Assembly: GCA_965226475.1 (NCBI GenBank)
Contig: CBDDDJ010000004.1
Span: forward strand, 1 to 64,000
Length of the DNA: 64,000 bases
Reading direction: 5' to 3'
Source: JASLMY01 sp965226475
Lineage (GTDB): Bacteria > Pseudomonadota > Alphaproteobacteria > GCA-2731375
Of the stretch, positions 36,593 to 45,108 are shown in pieces. Each line of letters starts with the position of its first letter. The first letter of the stretch is position 1. Made by a program: the position numbers and the translations under genes. Under the pieces are notes generated by a model that was not told the origin of the DNA, made no database searches, and was given only the letters and a program-made list of their open reading frames with translations.

Positions 36593-37617
36593 GGCTCAAT
36601 TCGTGAAGCGTATGCATTTGTGATAGAATGCTCGGAACGTCAGGAGGTTGGGTCATGGACGGCAAGGGTTTCCAGGTGTGGCTTTCGGCGGCGCGCGGGC
36701 TGACGCGCGTGCAGCGGCACGAGGCGCTCGCGGTGCTGTCGGGCCGGAGCGAAGGCGAGGCATCGAAGGCCGCGATCGAGCTTGGTGTGGACGAGGCCCG
36801 GCGCTGTCCGCACTGCGCGAGCGAAGGGGCGGTTTCGCGCGGTATGGCGCGGGGTCTGCGGCGCTACCAGTGCAAGGGCTGCGGCAGGACCTTCAACGCG
36901 CTGACCGGTACGCCGCTGTCGGGCCTGCACCACAAGGAACGCTGGCTGTCGTTCGGGGCGTCGCTGGCGGAGGGGGAGACGGTGAAGGCCTCGGCGGCGC
37001 GCTGCGACGTGGCGGTGAGCACGGCGTTCCGCTGGCGTCACCGGTTTCTGGCGGCGGCGCGGAGCGATTCGGAGGTGCTCAAGGGGATCGTGGAAGCGGA
37101 CGAGACCTACGTCCTGGAGAGCCGGAAGGGCGCGCGCGGGCTGGGACGCAAGGCACGGCGGCGGGGCGGCAAGGCGAAGAAGCGCGGCCTCTCGCGCGAG
37201 CAGGTGCCGGTTCTCATGGCGGCGGACCGGAGCGGGACGACGGTGAGCGCGGTGCTGCCCAGGGTCGACGCGGCGGCGCTCACGGCTGCTCTCGACCCGG
37301 TGGTCGCGAAGGACGCCCTGCTGGTCTCCGACGGTGGCGCGAGCTATCCACCTTGCGCCGCCGCGCTCGGGGTGAGCCACGAAGCACTCAACCGCTCGAT
37401 GGGGGAACGGGTTCGGGGCGATCTGCATGTGCAGACGGTGAACAGCCGCCACAGCCGGTTGAAGGACTTCCTGCGTCCCCGCCGCGGCATCGCCACCCGC
37501 TATCTGGACAACTACCTGAGCTGGTTCCACCTCGTCGGCCTCGCCCCCGGCGCCAATGACCGAGCCTGCCTCGCCGCCGCCGTAACAAGGTGACGCATAC
37601 ATTTCACGAATTGAGCC
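36593..37617. mobile_element. IS1595-type element, copy D (intact)
   Basis: Full 1,025-bp copy on the plus strand, with exact 8-base duplication TTTAAAAA at 36585-36592 and 37618-37625. It lies in the transposase gene of IS630 element 2. Confidence 0.95.
36655..37593 (+). CDS. IS1595-family transposase (copy D)
   Basis: 312 residues, start MDGKGFQVWL after CAGGAGGTTGGGTC. Zinc ribbon and DDE motifs are intact. It differs from copy E by a few residues only. Confidence 0.92.
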   Translation: MDGKGFQVWLSAARGLTRVQRHEALAVLSGRSEGEASKAAIELGVDEARRCPHCASEGAVSRGMARGLRRYQCKGCGRTFNALTGTPLSGLHHKERWLSFGASLAEGETVKASAARCDVAVSTAFRWRHRFLAAARSDSEVLKGIVEADETYVLESRKGARGLGRKARRRGGKAKKRGLSREQVPVLMAADRSGTTVSAVLPRVDAAALTAALDPVVAKDALLVSDGGASYPPCAAALGVSHEALNRSMGERVRGDLHVQTVNSRHSRLKDFLRPRRGIATRYLDNYLSWFHLVGLAPGANDRACLAAAVTR

Positions 37618-38267
37618 TTTAAAAAGGCGCCCCACCGAGCGTTGCGAGATGCTGTCCACGATGCCGCGTCGCATCGCCTCGTCGGCGACCTCCTGCTGCG
37701 ACCACTGGGTGATCGGCCGGTCGCTGGCCGACGGCGGCTCGCAGGCGATGGCGATGATGGCGCAGATCTGCTCGGCGCCGAACTTGGCCGGCGCGCCGCT
37801 CTTCGGCGCATCCGACAGGCGCGCCGCGACCGCGACCCCAGGCGCGCTCGACAGCCAACGCTTGTGCCATCGGCGCACCGTCTTCGGCCACACCCCGAGA
37901 CGGCGCGCGATCTCGCGCACGCCGACGCCGTCATCGCAATGCAGGATCATGCGCGCGCGCAACGCCATCTGCTGCGGCGTGGTATGGCCGCGCGTGAGAC
38001 CTTCCAGGGCGCGGCGCTCCTCGTCGCCAAGCACGATCGGGACGGCGGACAAGTGAGCCATCGGACCACTCCATGGTTGCCAAGGACATCCGATGGATAA
38101 GACTTTTGGACCCGAAAAACCACAATATATCGTGGGCCAACCACATTTCGCACACAAATCCTGGGAAGCGTGACAAATCCGACCCATCCTTCAAGCGCCT
38201 GTGGAGTCGCCTCTTCCACTGTGCTGCACTAGGTTGCCAAGGACCCTGGCCGGCCAGGCCACTGATA

Positions 38268-39125
38268 TCAGGTATCGATGCCACCGGGCCAGACGATGGT
38301 GCCCTTGAGGTCGGGCCAGGCGATGGGGGCGCCGCAGGCCTCCGCTGCGGCCGCGGCACCGATCTCCGGGTCCCAGTGGGCGGCGACGAAGCGCCGGCCG
38401 GAGGTGTCCTGGCCGGCGTCAGAAACCAACCAGCGCATGGGGTGGAACATCGCCTCGGGCTGGATCAGGTCGGCGCGGTCGAAGCCGGATTCCGGCGGCA
38501 CCATCGGCGTGTCGGCGGGACCGCCCGGCACCACCACGTTGACGGTGATGTCCGTTTCGGCGAACTCCTCCGCCCAGGAGGAAGACGCCGCCTCCAGCGC
38601 CGCCTTGCTCGCCGCATAGGGCAGGAAGCCGCCCCGCTGCATGGTGAAGAAGCTGGTGGTGACGTTGATGATGCGGCCCCGGCCGCGCGCCTCGAAATGG
38701 GCCAGCACCGCCTTCACCATGTTGAAGGGCCCGCTGGCGTTGACGCCCAGGAAGTCCTGCCACTGCTGGTGGTCGACCTCCGAGGTTTTCACCGGATTGT
38801 CCATGTGCGTGGGGCGCACCCGGCTCATGCCGAGCCCGGCGTTGTTGATCAGCGCGTCGATATGGCCCCAGCGCGCCAGCACCCGGGCAATCGCCTCGTT
38901 GCAGGAGGCCGGATCGGTGACGTCGGCCACCAGGGGCAGAAGCTCGCCGGCCGCGTTGTCGAGCCGGGCCATCTCGGCCTCCAGCTCCGCGATGCCGTCG
39001 GCCGTGCGGTCGAGGCTGGCGACCTTGGCGCCGTCTTGCACGAAGCCCTGCGTTAGCGCCCGGCCGAAGCCGCCGGCGCCCCCGGTAATGACCACGACCT
39101 TGCCTGCCGCGCTCTCGTCGTTCAT
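38268..39125 (-). CDS. Short-chain dehydrogenase/reductase
   Basis: The 285-residue protein (ATG 39125, ribosome site CGAGAGGAGG) is a classical SDR: nucleotide motif VVVITGGAGGFGRALTQG near residue 12, INNAGLGMSR, catalytic Ser in NVTTSFFTMQ, and YAASKAALE with Tyr and Lys. It would oxidise or reduce a hydroxyl/keto group with NAD(P). It runs divergently from the hydratase gene over a 228-base regulatory gap containing an 18-base palindrome and a large hairpin. Downstream, IS630 element 2 separates it from the amidase. A catabolic role is suggested by neighbours. Confidence 0.85.
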   Translation of the reverse strand: MNDESAAGKVVVITGGAGGFGRALTQGFVQDGAKVASLDRTADGIAELEAEMARLDNAAGELLPLVADVTDPASCNEAIARVLARWGHIDALINNAGLGMSRVRPTHMDNPVKTSEVDHQQWQDFLGVNASGPFNMVKAVLAHFEARGRGRIINVTTSFFTMQRGGFLPYAASKAALEAASSSWAEEFAETDITVNVVVPGGPADTPMVPPESGFDRADLIQPEAMFHPMRWLVSDAGQDTSGRRFVAAHWDPEIGAAAAAEACGAPIAWPDLKGTIVWPGGIDT

Positions 39126-39150
39126 CCGATGCCTCCTCTCGTACGGCTCG

Positions 39151-39168
39151 GCTATCATGAATGATAGC
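39151..39168. promoter_or_regulatory. Palindromic operator candidate
   Basis: GCTATCATGAATGATAGC is an 8-base perfect inverted repeat with a 2-base centre, 26 bases upstream of the SDR start and in the gap shared with the hydratase gene. Its size and AT-rich core are typical of binding sites for dimeric regulators (TetR, GntR, MarR types). No regulator gene is adjacent. Confidence 0.5.
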
Positions 39169-39171
39169 GCG

Positions 39172-39265
39172 CCCGACCGCCCCGCTCCCCCGGCCCGGCC
39201 ACCCCCCAGGGCACCCCAAGGGTACACTCCACGGGTGGTTGGGCCGGGGGAGCGGGGTGGTCGGG
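39172..39265. repeat. Large GC-rich inverted repeat in divergent promoter region
   Basis: Two 25-base arms (39172-39196 and 39241-39265) match at 24 of 25 positions, e.g. CCCCGCTCCCCCGGCCC against its complement. The 44-base loop includes GGGTACACTCC. It may be a transcription-blocking hairpin or a mobile repeat. Confidence 0.6.
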
Positions 39266-39353
39266 ACCTGCGACAGCAACCGCTAGGTCTCACGCGAAGC
39301 CTAGCGCCAAGCCCGCGCCGGCGCCATACTCGCGCCCAAAGGGAGGATCTCGG

Positions 39354-40142
39354 ATGACGCAAGCGGACCCCGATCTCGTCGCCTGGCTGGACGCGGCCCA
39401 GACGGCGCCCGAGCCAATGGCCGAAATCCTGGAGGCGCATCCCGGCATGACCGCCGAGGATGCCTATCGTTTGCAGCTGGCCGTGATGGCGGCCCGCGTG
39501 GCGCGGGGCGACCGGATTGTCGGCTACAAGGCGGCCCTTACGTCCAAGGCGATGCAGGAAGAGACCGGGATTCCGGAGCCGATGCTCGGCACCCTGCTCG
39601 CCAGCCGGGTCTTCCCCGAGGACCAACCGGTGTCCTTCGCCGCGGCCGGCCTGATGCGCACCTCGCTGGAACCGGAGATCTGCGTGTTGCTGAAGGATAG
39701 GCTGCAAGGGCCCGGCGTAACGGCGCTGGATGTGCTTTCCGCCGTCGCCGGCTACCTGCCGGCGGTCGAGATCGGCGATTATCGCCTCGGCCAAGGTGTC
39801 GGCTCGCTGCAGAGCGCGGTCTGCTGCAACACCTTCAATGGCGGCATCGTCGTCGGCACCCGCCTGACGGCGCCCGACGGCATCGACCTCCGCCTGGAAG
39901 GCATGTCGATGCGCCTGAACGACGCGCCCGCCGGCTCCGGCACAGGGGTCGAGGTGCTGGGCGATCCGCTGAACTCCGTCGCCTTCATGGCCAACAAACT
40001 GGCCGAATTCGGCGGCGCGCTCGCGGCGGGGATGCTGCTGATGACCGGCTCGATCACCGGCAGCATCGAGATTGCGCCCGGCGACCGGGTCGACGTCGCC
40101 TTCACGCGCCTCGGATCGCTGACACTGCGGCTGGTCGCATAG
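39354..40142 (+). CDS. 2-keto-4-pentenoate hydratase-like enzyme
   Basis: The 262-residue protein belongs to the MhpD/fumarylacetoacetase-fold hydratase-decarboxylase group: RIVGYKAALTSKAMQEETGI, PEPMLGTLLASRVF, MRTSLEPEICVLL (metal-binding Glu region), LPAVEIGDYRLG and DPLNSVAFMANKLAEFGGAL. These enzymes hydrate 2-oxo-pent-4-enoate-type intermediates or decarboxylate oxalocrotonate in meta-cleavage pathways, using Mg or Mn. ATG 39354 follows AAAGGGAGGATCTCGG. It is divergent from the SDR gene. A fragment of a second hydratase gene lies at about 42560-42616. Confidence 0.85.
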   Translation: MTQADPDLVAWLDAAQTAPEPMAEILEAHPGMTAEDAYRLQLAVMAARVARGDRIVGYKAALTSKAMQEETGIPEPMLGTLLASRVFPEDQPVSFAAAGLMRTSLEPEICVLLKDRLQGPGVTALDVLSAVAGYLPAVEIGDYRLGQGVGSLQSAVCCNTFNGGIVVGTRLTAPDGIDLRLEGMSMRLNDAPAGSGTGVEVLGDPLNSVAFMANKLAEFGGALAAGMLLMTGSITGSIEIAPGDRVDVAFTRLGSLTLRLVA

Positions 40143-40157
40143 GATCCATGGGGACAG

Positions 40158-40343
40158 TACCCTTTGATCCTGGAGGCTCTCCGGCGGGAATGGCCGGCGC
40201 GCGGCGTATGGATGGCCCGCGCCCACCGGGAGCACGGCCATGCCATGAGCGCCATCGCCGAGGCCACCGGCCCGCGCTACTCGTCGGTTTCCAAGATCAT
40301 CAAGGCGTCGGAAGAGGACCGTAATACAAGATTCAGGACCTGA
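40158..40343 (+). pseudogene. RAYT (REP-associated tyrosine transposase) C-terminal fragment
   Basis: The frame reads PLILEALRREWPARGVWMAR, then HAMSAIAEATGPRYSSVSKI and ends NTRFRT. The helix-turn-helix with YSSVSKIIK is the typical tail of RAYT proteins. The catalytic HUH domain is missing. A matching N-terminal piece is found at 42455, fused to another gene. Confidence 0.6.
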
Positions 40344-41289
40344 CCCTCGTGGTGCGCGACCCTCGTTGTGCGAACGGATCGTCAAAGGTCTTTATGGCGT
40401 GGAAGCGAACCAATTGTAGAGCGCCGTATTCAATTGCGGTGAGCACTTGAGACCAATATTCAATTTCCGTCATGACCGATCTGCCCATATTCCTAGGTAT
40501 CGGGTTATTTTTCAGACCCGCGGCGAAACGCTGCATTTCACCAACGATGGTGTCGCAATATTCCTTCAATTCATCGTGAGCGACGTGAACGTCGAAACCG
40601 ACATCAATCAATTCGGAACGCAATGCATCGAACGGCGACAGATTAGGCGCGATTTAAAGCAAGTCAATCCAATCATTGAGATACGTCTTATCCATAATCG
40701 GATTCGTGACATAGTCCGTGAACACCATTTGTCCTTGCGGCCTCAGCAATGCGTAGACCGCTTCGAGCACTGCTTTGCGGTTCTTGAAGCGGTGAAGCGA
40801 CTCGCGAGAGATCACTGCATCGCGCCGGTGTTTCTGAATTTTTTTGTCGCTGAGAGTTGAGTTTATCGGCACGGCCCTTTCCTGTAGACCGTCCACTGAA
40901 ATCAGCTCCTGGGATGCCGCGAAAAAACATTCCACAGGCTCGATACCGTCGATCTAGGCTCCCGTTTCTCCGGCGACGACGCGCAAACCCGTGCCCAGTT
41001 GGCATCCGACTTCGACAACCGAGTGTTCACTGCTCAGTCCCAGCGGATCGATCAATTTTCTGCAGCGTGCGGTGGCGGCGGGACCATCTTCGCCAGTACC
41101 GAAAATCATTTGCAGGGCGCCGACGCGCTGTGGCGCGCGGTCTGTCGGGTCTGTCGGCTCCGAGTTCTCTTCATCGTCGTCACTCCAGGCGACACGAGGC
41201 GGCGCTTCGTCCGCGACTTCGAGTTCATAGCCGTTCCACCAGGCGTTGAAACGATTCTTTAAGGAATCGGGTTTCATGCAAGGGTCCAT
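40333..41289 (-). pseudogene. SAM-dependent methyltransferase gene, at least two frameshifts
   Basis: Three frames give parts of one protein: MKPDSLKNRFNAWWNGYELE to SVVEVGCQLGTGLRVVAGET (motif I, 41277-40954), then ECFFAASQELISVDGLQERA and LRPQGQMVFTDYVTNPIMDK (40935-40654) and SELIDVGFDVHVAHDELKEY to IEYGALQLVRFHAIKTF (about 40620-40380). This is the class I methyltransferase order. Codon use is less GC-rich than surrounding genes. Clearly degenerate; the acceptor substrate is unknown. Confidence 0.7.
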
Positions 41290-41428
41290 CCCGAGTTTCT
41301 TTACCAAGAAAGAGACCTTGAGGGCCGGGGGCATTTACGCACAGGTACATTGATCCTGGCGATCAATGGTAAATTTTCCGTTTCAATAAGCAATTAAATG
41401 CGCAAATGAATGAACTCCAGCTTACTTA

Positions 41429-42358
41429 GAGTCCGACTCGAAATGAATCGAGTGTTTTCAGGCTCTTGCGAGACGGCGCGTGAGGAGTTGGATGCTGGCG
41501 AGGAAGATCCAGGCCTCGGCGGTCTCGATGGCCGTCTCGAAGTCCTTGGCCAGCCGCCGGTTTCGATTGAGCCAGGCGAGCGTGCGCTCGACGACCCATC
41601 GGCGGGGCAGGAGTTGGAAGCCCTTCACGCCCGCGGGACGGTTGACGATCTCCAGCGACCAGCGGCCGATCCGCTTCAGTGCGCCCTCGAGCTTGGGCCC
41701 GGCATAGGCGCCGTCGGCGAAGACGTGGCGCAGGCGGGGAAAGTGGCGGGGGATGGCGGCGAACACCGCCGGCGCGCCGTCGCGGTCCTGGATCTCGGCG
41801 CCGTGGACCACGACCGCGACCAGCAGGCCGCCGGTGTCGGTGAGGATGTGACGCTTGCGGCCCTTGACTTTCTTTCCGGCGTCGAAGCCCCGGATACCGC
41901 CGCTTTCCGTGGTTTTTACGCTCTGACTGTCGATGATACCGGCCGACGGGCCGGCCGCGCGGCCCTCGGCCTCGCGCGCCGCGACCAGCAGTTGCCGGTT
42001 GACCTCGGACCAGGTGCCGTCGTCCCGCCAGAGATAAAAGTAGCGCTGCACCGTCGAGCGTGGCGGGAAGTCCCGGGGCAGCATGCGCCATGGACAGCCG
42101 CTACGCAGTAGGTAGAGGATCGCATTCACCACCTCGCGCAATGCCGTCGTCCGAGGCCGTCCCAGCGCTTTGGCGCGAGGCAGCAACGGCTCCAGCACCT
42201 TCCATTCTCCATCCGTCAGGTCGCTTGCGTAGCGCAGCAGGTCGCGTTCATACTTCGGGCGAGTGATTTTGGTCCACATGTTGTGTCTCCCTGGTTGCTA
42301 AATACAAACAGTGAATCACAACTGACTGAAATCACTCAACTCTTTTCGGGCCAGACAC
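41429..42358. mobile_element. IS5-family element
   Basis: Imperfect terminal repeats GAGTCCGACTCGAAATGAAT (left) and GTGTCTGGCCCGAAAAGAGT (right, other strand), each beside a TA. Size about 930 bp, right for IS5 (IS427-like group). One ORF fills it. Confidence 0.75.
41458..42279 (-). CDS. IS5-family transposase
   Basis: 273 residues beginning MWTKITRPKYERDLLRYASD, with the DUF4096-like N-terminal region (YLLRSGCPWRMLPRDFPPRS) and DDE blocks AGIIDSQSVKTTESGGIRGF (first Asp), RHVFADGAYAGPKLEGAL (second Asp) and RWVVERTLAWLNRNRRLAKD (Y/W-x2-ER motif with the Glu). Single-frame version, apparently intact. Confidence 0.92.
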   Translation of the reverse strand: MWTKITRPKYERDLLRYASDLTDGEWKVLEPLLPRAKALGRPRTTALREVVNAILYLLRSGCPWRMLPRDFPPRSTVQRYFYLWRDDGTWSEVNRQLLVAAREAEGRAAGPSAGIIDSQSVKTTESGGIRGFDAGKKVKGRKRHILTDTGGLLVAVVVHGAEIQDRDGAPAVFAAIPRHFPRLRHVFADGAYAGPKLEGALKRIGRWSLEIVNRPAGVKGFQLLPRRWVVERTLAWLNRNRRLAKDFETAIETAEAWIFLASIQLLTRRLARA

Positions 42359-42454
42359 TAAACGCGAATAGCCCATTGTGACGGAACCATGATATGCCCC
42401 CACATCCTGAGATCGGGTTCTTAATTTTGCGTTCGTGCGGTGCGGGGTCGTCGG

Positions 42455-42616
42455 ATGGCCAGACCGCCGCGCATCGAATACCCGGGTGCGCACGATCACG
42501 CGACGAGCCGCGGCGACGCGGGCGCCGACATCGTGCATGACGGCGCCGACCGAAGTTTCCGGCCCGTCGTCGCCTTCATGCGCCTTGGCGCGCTCACTCT
42601 CCGGCTTGTCGAATAG
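42455..42616 (+). pseudogene. In-frame chimera: RAYT start joined to hydratase tail
   Basis: ATG 42455 opens MARPPRIEYPGAHDHATSRG, the hallmark start of RAYT transposases (usually MARPLRIEYPGALYHVTSRG). After about 30 residues it becomes PVVAFMRLGALTLRLVE, which is the end of a 2-keto-4-pentenoate hydratase (compare VDVAFTRLGSLTLRLVA at 40142). The stop lies 22 bases inside the 3' end of the convergent LLM gene. It is a 53-codon fusion of two remnants made by deletion. Confidence 0.6.
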
Positions 42617-43637
42617 GCGCTTCGGCCCCCAAGCCGAATTCGGCCGCGATCAGCTCATAGCTCCGCCGCCGCACCGCTTCGTCGTGGGTCCAGGTGACGA
42701 TGGCGATCTCGTCGACGCCGACGTCGGCCGCCAGCTCGCCGATTCCGGCCGCCACTTGGGGCCCCGTGCCGACCATCTCGCGCCGGCGGTATTGCTCGAT
42801 CCGGGCCTCCTGGCCGGCCTCCTTCAGATAGGCCAGCGCCACCTCGGCCGGCTCGAACGGCACGAAGATGCCCCGGTCGCGGTGCATGCGGAACTTGACC
42901 CGGCTGGCATAGTGGAGAAGCGCTTCTTCCTCCGTGTCCGCCGCCAGCGCCCAGACGCAAAGGCCGGCGACGGGCTCGGGGTGGCGCTCGCTCGGCTGGT
43001 AGCCGTCGCGGTACATCCCGATCGCCTCCCGCCCCCCCTCGCCGTCGGTGAAGAACCAGGCGAAGCTGTAGGGGATGCCGAAGTGGGCGCCGACCTGGGC
43101 GCCGTAGCCGGAACTCCCCAGCATCCAGACCTCCGGCACCGTCTTGCCCATGGGATGGGCCTTGAGGCTGGCGAAGGCGTGGTCCTCGGGGAGTGGTGTG
43201 TCGGAGATCCAGGCGATCAGGTCGCGGACGTCGGCCGGGAACTGCGCCGGCTTCTCGTTGGCCATCGGGTGAAGCGCGAAGGCGGTCCGCCCGTCCGAGC
43301 CGGGCGCCCGGCCGAGCCCGAGGTCGATCCGCCCCGGCGCCAGGGCGTCCAGCACGCGGAACTGCTCCGCCACCTTGAAGGGTGAGTAGTGCGGCAGCAT
43401 GATCCCGGCGCTGCCGAGGCGGATCCTCCGGGTCTCGCGCGTCAGCGCGCCCAGCAGAATTTCGGGCGCGGTGCCGACGATGGTCGGGTGGTTGTGATGC
43501 TCCGAGACCCAGAAGCGGTGATAGCCCAACGCCTCGCAATGGCGGGCGAGCTGGAGCGTATCCAGGATCGACTGGCCATGCGGGCGACCGTCGACGGCGA
43601 TCGACTGGTCGAGAACGGCGAGACGCGGCATCTCCAC
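42594..43637 (-). CDS. LLM-class flavin-dependent monooxygenase
   Basis: The 347-residue protein MEMPRLAVLDQSIAVDGRPH shows the LLM family layout: YHRFWVSEHHNHPTIVGTAP, RIRLGSAGIMLPHYSPFKVA, RIDLGLGRAPGSDGRTAFAL. This is the subgroup often called MsnO8-like or alkanal monooxygenase-like, using reduced FMN. It starts two bases after the dihydropyrimidinase stop, so the two are co-transcribed. With an amidohydrolase partner, oxidation of an N-heterocycle followed by ring hydrolysis is a reasonable inference. The gene is intact. Confidence 0.85.
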   Translation of the reverse strand: MEMPRLAVLDQSIAVDGRPHGQSILDTLQLARHCEALGYHRFWVSEHHNHPTIVGTAPEILLGALTRETRRIRLGSAGIMLPHYSPFKVAEQFRVLDALAPGRIDLGLGRAPGSDGRTAFALHPMANEKPAQFPADVRDLIAWISDTPLPEDHAFASLKAHPMGKTVPEVWMLGSSGYGAQVGAHFGIPYSFAWFFTDGEGGREAIGMYRDGYQPSERHPEPVAGLCVWALAADTEEEALLHYASRVKFRMHRDRGIFVPFEPAEVALAYLKEAGQEARIEQYRRREMVGTGPQVAAGIGELAADVGVDEIAIVTWTHDEAVRRRSYELIAAEFGLGAEAPIRQAGE

Positions 43638-43638
43638 C

Positions 43639-45108
43639 TCAGTCGAGGAGCGAGGCGCCGAAGTTCCGCGCCGGGTCCATCTCGGTCACCGGCTGCTCCA
43701 GGGGCCGCGCCGGCTCCGGCAGGTCGCAGGGCAGGAACTCGCCCGATCCGCGTTCGGCGTTCAGCTTGCCGTCCTCCACGACGATGCGGCCCCGGCTCGC
43801 CACTAGCACCGGCCAGCCGGTGATCTCTCGGCCCTCGTAGGGGGTGTAGCCGACGTTGTCGTGCAGGATGTCCCAGGTCACGGCGCGGGTCTCGTTCGGA
43901 TCCCAGATGGCGAAGTCGGCGTCGGAGCCGACGGCGATGGTGCCCTTGCGGGGATAGAGGCCATAGAGCTTGGCGGCGTTGGTCGAGGCCAGCTCGACGA
44001 ATTTGTTGAGGCTGATCCGGCCCTTGCCGACACCCTCCGAGAACAGCAGCGGCAGGCGCATTTCGACGCCCGGCAGGCCGTTCGGGATCTGCTTGAAGCC
44101 CGGATTGGGCCCGTGCGCGAGCTTGCCGGTCTCGTCGTAGCGATAGGGCGCGTGGTCGGAGGAGAAGACCTGGAAGGTGCCGTTTTGCAGGCCGCGCCAG
44201 ACCGCCTCCTGGCTTTCGGCGTCGCGGGGCGGCGGGCTGCAGCAGAACTTGGCCCCCTCGGAGCCCGGCTTGTCCAGGTCGTCGGCGGTCAAGAACAGAT
44301 ACTGCGGGCAGGTCTCGCCGTAGACCCGCATCGCCCGGTTGCGGGCCCAGAGGATCCGCTCCATCGCCCGCTGCTCCGAGACGTGGACGATCAGCACCGG
44401 CACGTCGATCAGCTCGGCCAGGTGGATGGCGCGGTTGGTCGCCTCGCCCTCGGCGATGCGCGCGTGGCTGATGGCGTGGAACTTCGGCTGCGTGTGGCCC
44501 TTGGCCACCAGCTTTTCGGTGAGCCAGCGGATGACGTCGTAGTTCTCCGCGTGCACCATCATCATGGCGCCTTCGCGGCGGGCCAGCTCCATCACCTGCA
44601 GCATCTGGTAGTCGTCCAATTGCAGGCTCTCGTAAGTCATGTAGACCTTGAAGCTGGTGTAGCCGTCCTTGATCAGGGCCGGCATCTCCTGGCCCAGCAC
44701 CTGCTCGGTGGGGTCGGAGACGATCAGATGGATGGCGTAGTCGATCACCGCCTTGGGCTCGGCCAGCGCCCGATACTCGTCGACCGTCTTGCGCAGGGAA
44801 TCGCCCCGCTGCTGGGCGGCGAAGGGGATCACCGTGGTGGTGCCGCCGAAGGCGGCCGAGCGGGTACCGGTGTAGAAATCGTCGGCGCTGCTCACCCCGC
44901 CGACCGAGGCCTTCTGCTCCAGGTGGACATGGCTGTCGATGCCGCCGGGCAGCACCAATTTACCCGTCGCGTCGATCTCGCGGGTCCCCGCGCCCAGGCT
45001 GGCGCCAAGCGCCGCGATCCGACCGTCCTTGACGCCGACGTCGCACCTCGTCGTATCGGCCGCCGTCACCACCGTGCCGCCACGTATCACGATATCGAAT
45101 TCCGCCAT
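43639..45108 (-). CDS. hydA: Dihydropyrimidinase / D-hydantoinase
   Basis: 489 residues, standard length. Metal ligands: His60 and His62 (LPGGIDSHVHLEQ), the carbamylated Lys in GYTSFKVYMTYES, MMMVHAENYDVI, PVLIVHVSEQRAMERI, and FSSDHAPYRYDETGKL with the Asp. These are the binuclear metal residues of the cyclic amidohydrolase family, which opens dihydropyrimidines or hydantoins. It is first in an operon with the LLM monooxygenase. Overlap of two functions (reductive pyrimidine breakdown or hydantoin use) cannot be separated by sequence. Confidence 0.88.
   Translation of the reverse strand: MAEFDIVIRGGTVVTAADTTRCDVGVKDGRIAALGASLGAGTREIDATGKLVLPGGIDSHVHLEQKASVGGVSSADDFYTGTRSAAFGGTTTVIPFAAQQRGDSLRKTVDEYRALAEPKAVIDYAIHLIVSDPTEQVLGQEMPALIKDGYTSFKVYMTYESLQLDDYQMLQVMELARREGAMMMVHAENYDVIRWLTEKLVAKGHTQPKFHAISHARIAEGEATNRAIHLAELIDVPVLIVHVSEQRAMERILWARNRAMRVYGETCPQYLFLTADDLDKPGSEGAKFCCSPPPRDAESQEAVWRGLQNGTFQVFSSDHAPYRYDETGKLAHGPNPGFKQIPNGLPGVEMRLPLLFSEGVGKGRISLNKFVELASTNAAKLYGLYPRKGTIAVGSDADFAIWDPNETRAVTWDILHDNVGYTPYEGREITGWPVLVASRGRIVVEDGKLNAERGSGEFLPCDLPEPARPLEQPVTEMDPARNFGASLLD

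Larger units (their letters stand above)
35831..38061 (-). pseudogene. IS630 transposase (element 2) interrupted by IS1595 copy D
   Basis: The N-terminal half (38061-37618) starts MAHLSAVPIVLGDEERRALE, has a helix-turn-helix (VGVREIARRLGVWPKTVRRW) and ends QRSVGRLFK. The C-terminal half (36592-35831) gives LKPHRIRYWLTSKPDERFDD, VRTVSVDEMTGIQALERA, WDIVTDNLNIHLSE, TPRHASWLNQIEIWFSIL, all expected DDE-domain blocks. After removal of copy D the halves are one base out of frame; an extra C before the T-run (native VGRFLKES) explains it. Confidence 0.85.
35799..38229. mobile_element. IS630-family element 2, carrying IS1595 copy D
   Basis: Ends GTGCAGGTCAGCGGAAATGG (left) and GTGCAGCACAGTGGAAGAGG (right, other strand) are imperfect inverted repeats, each next to a TA within CTAG/CTAG-like target bases (35797-35798 and 38230-38231). 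Without copy D it is about 1.4 kb. It lies between the SDR and amidase genes. Confidence 0.8.
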
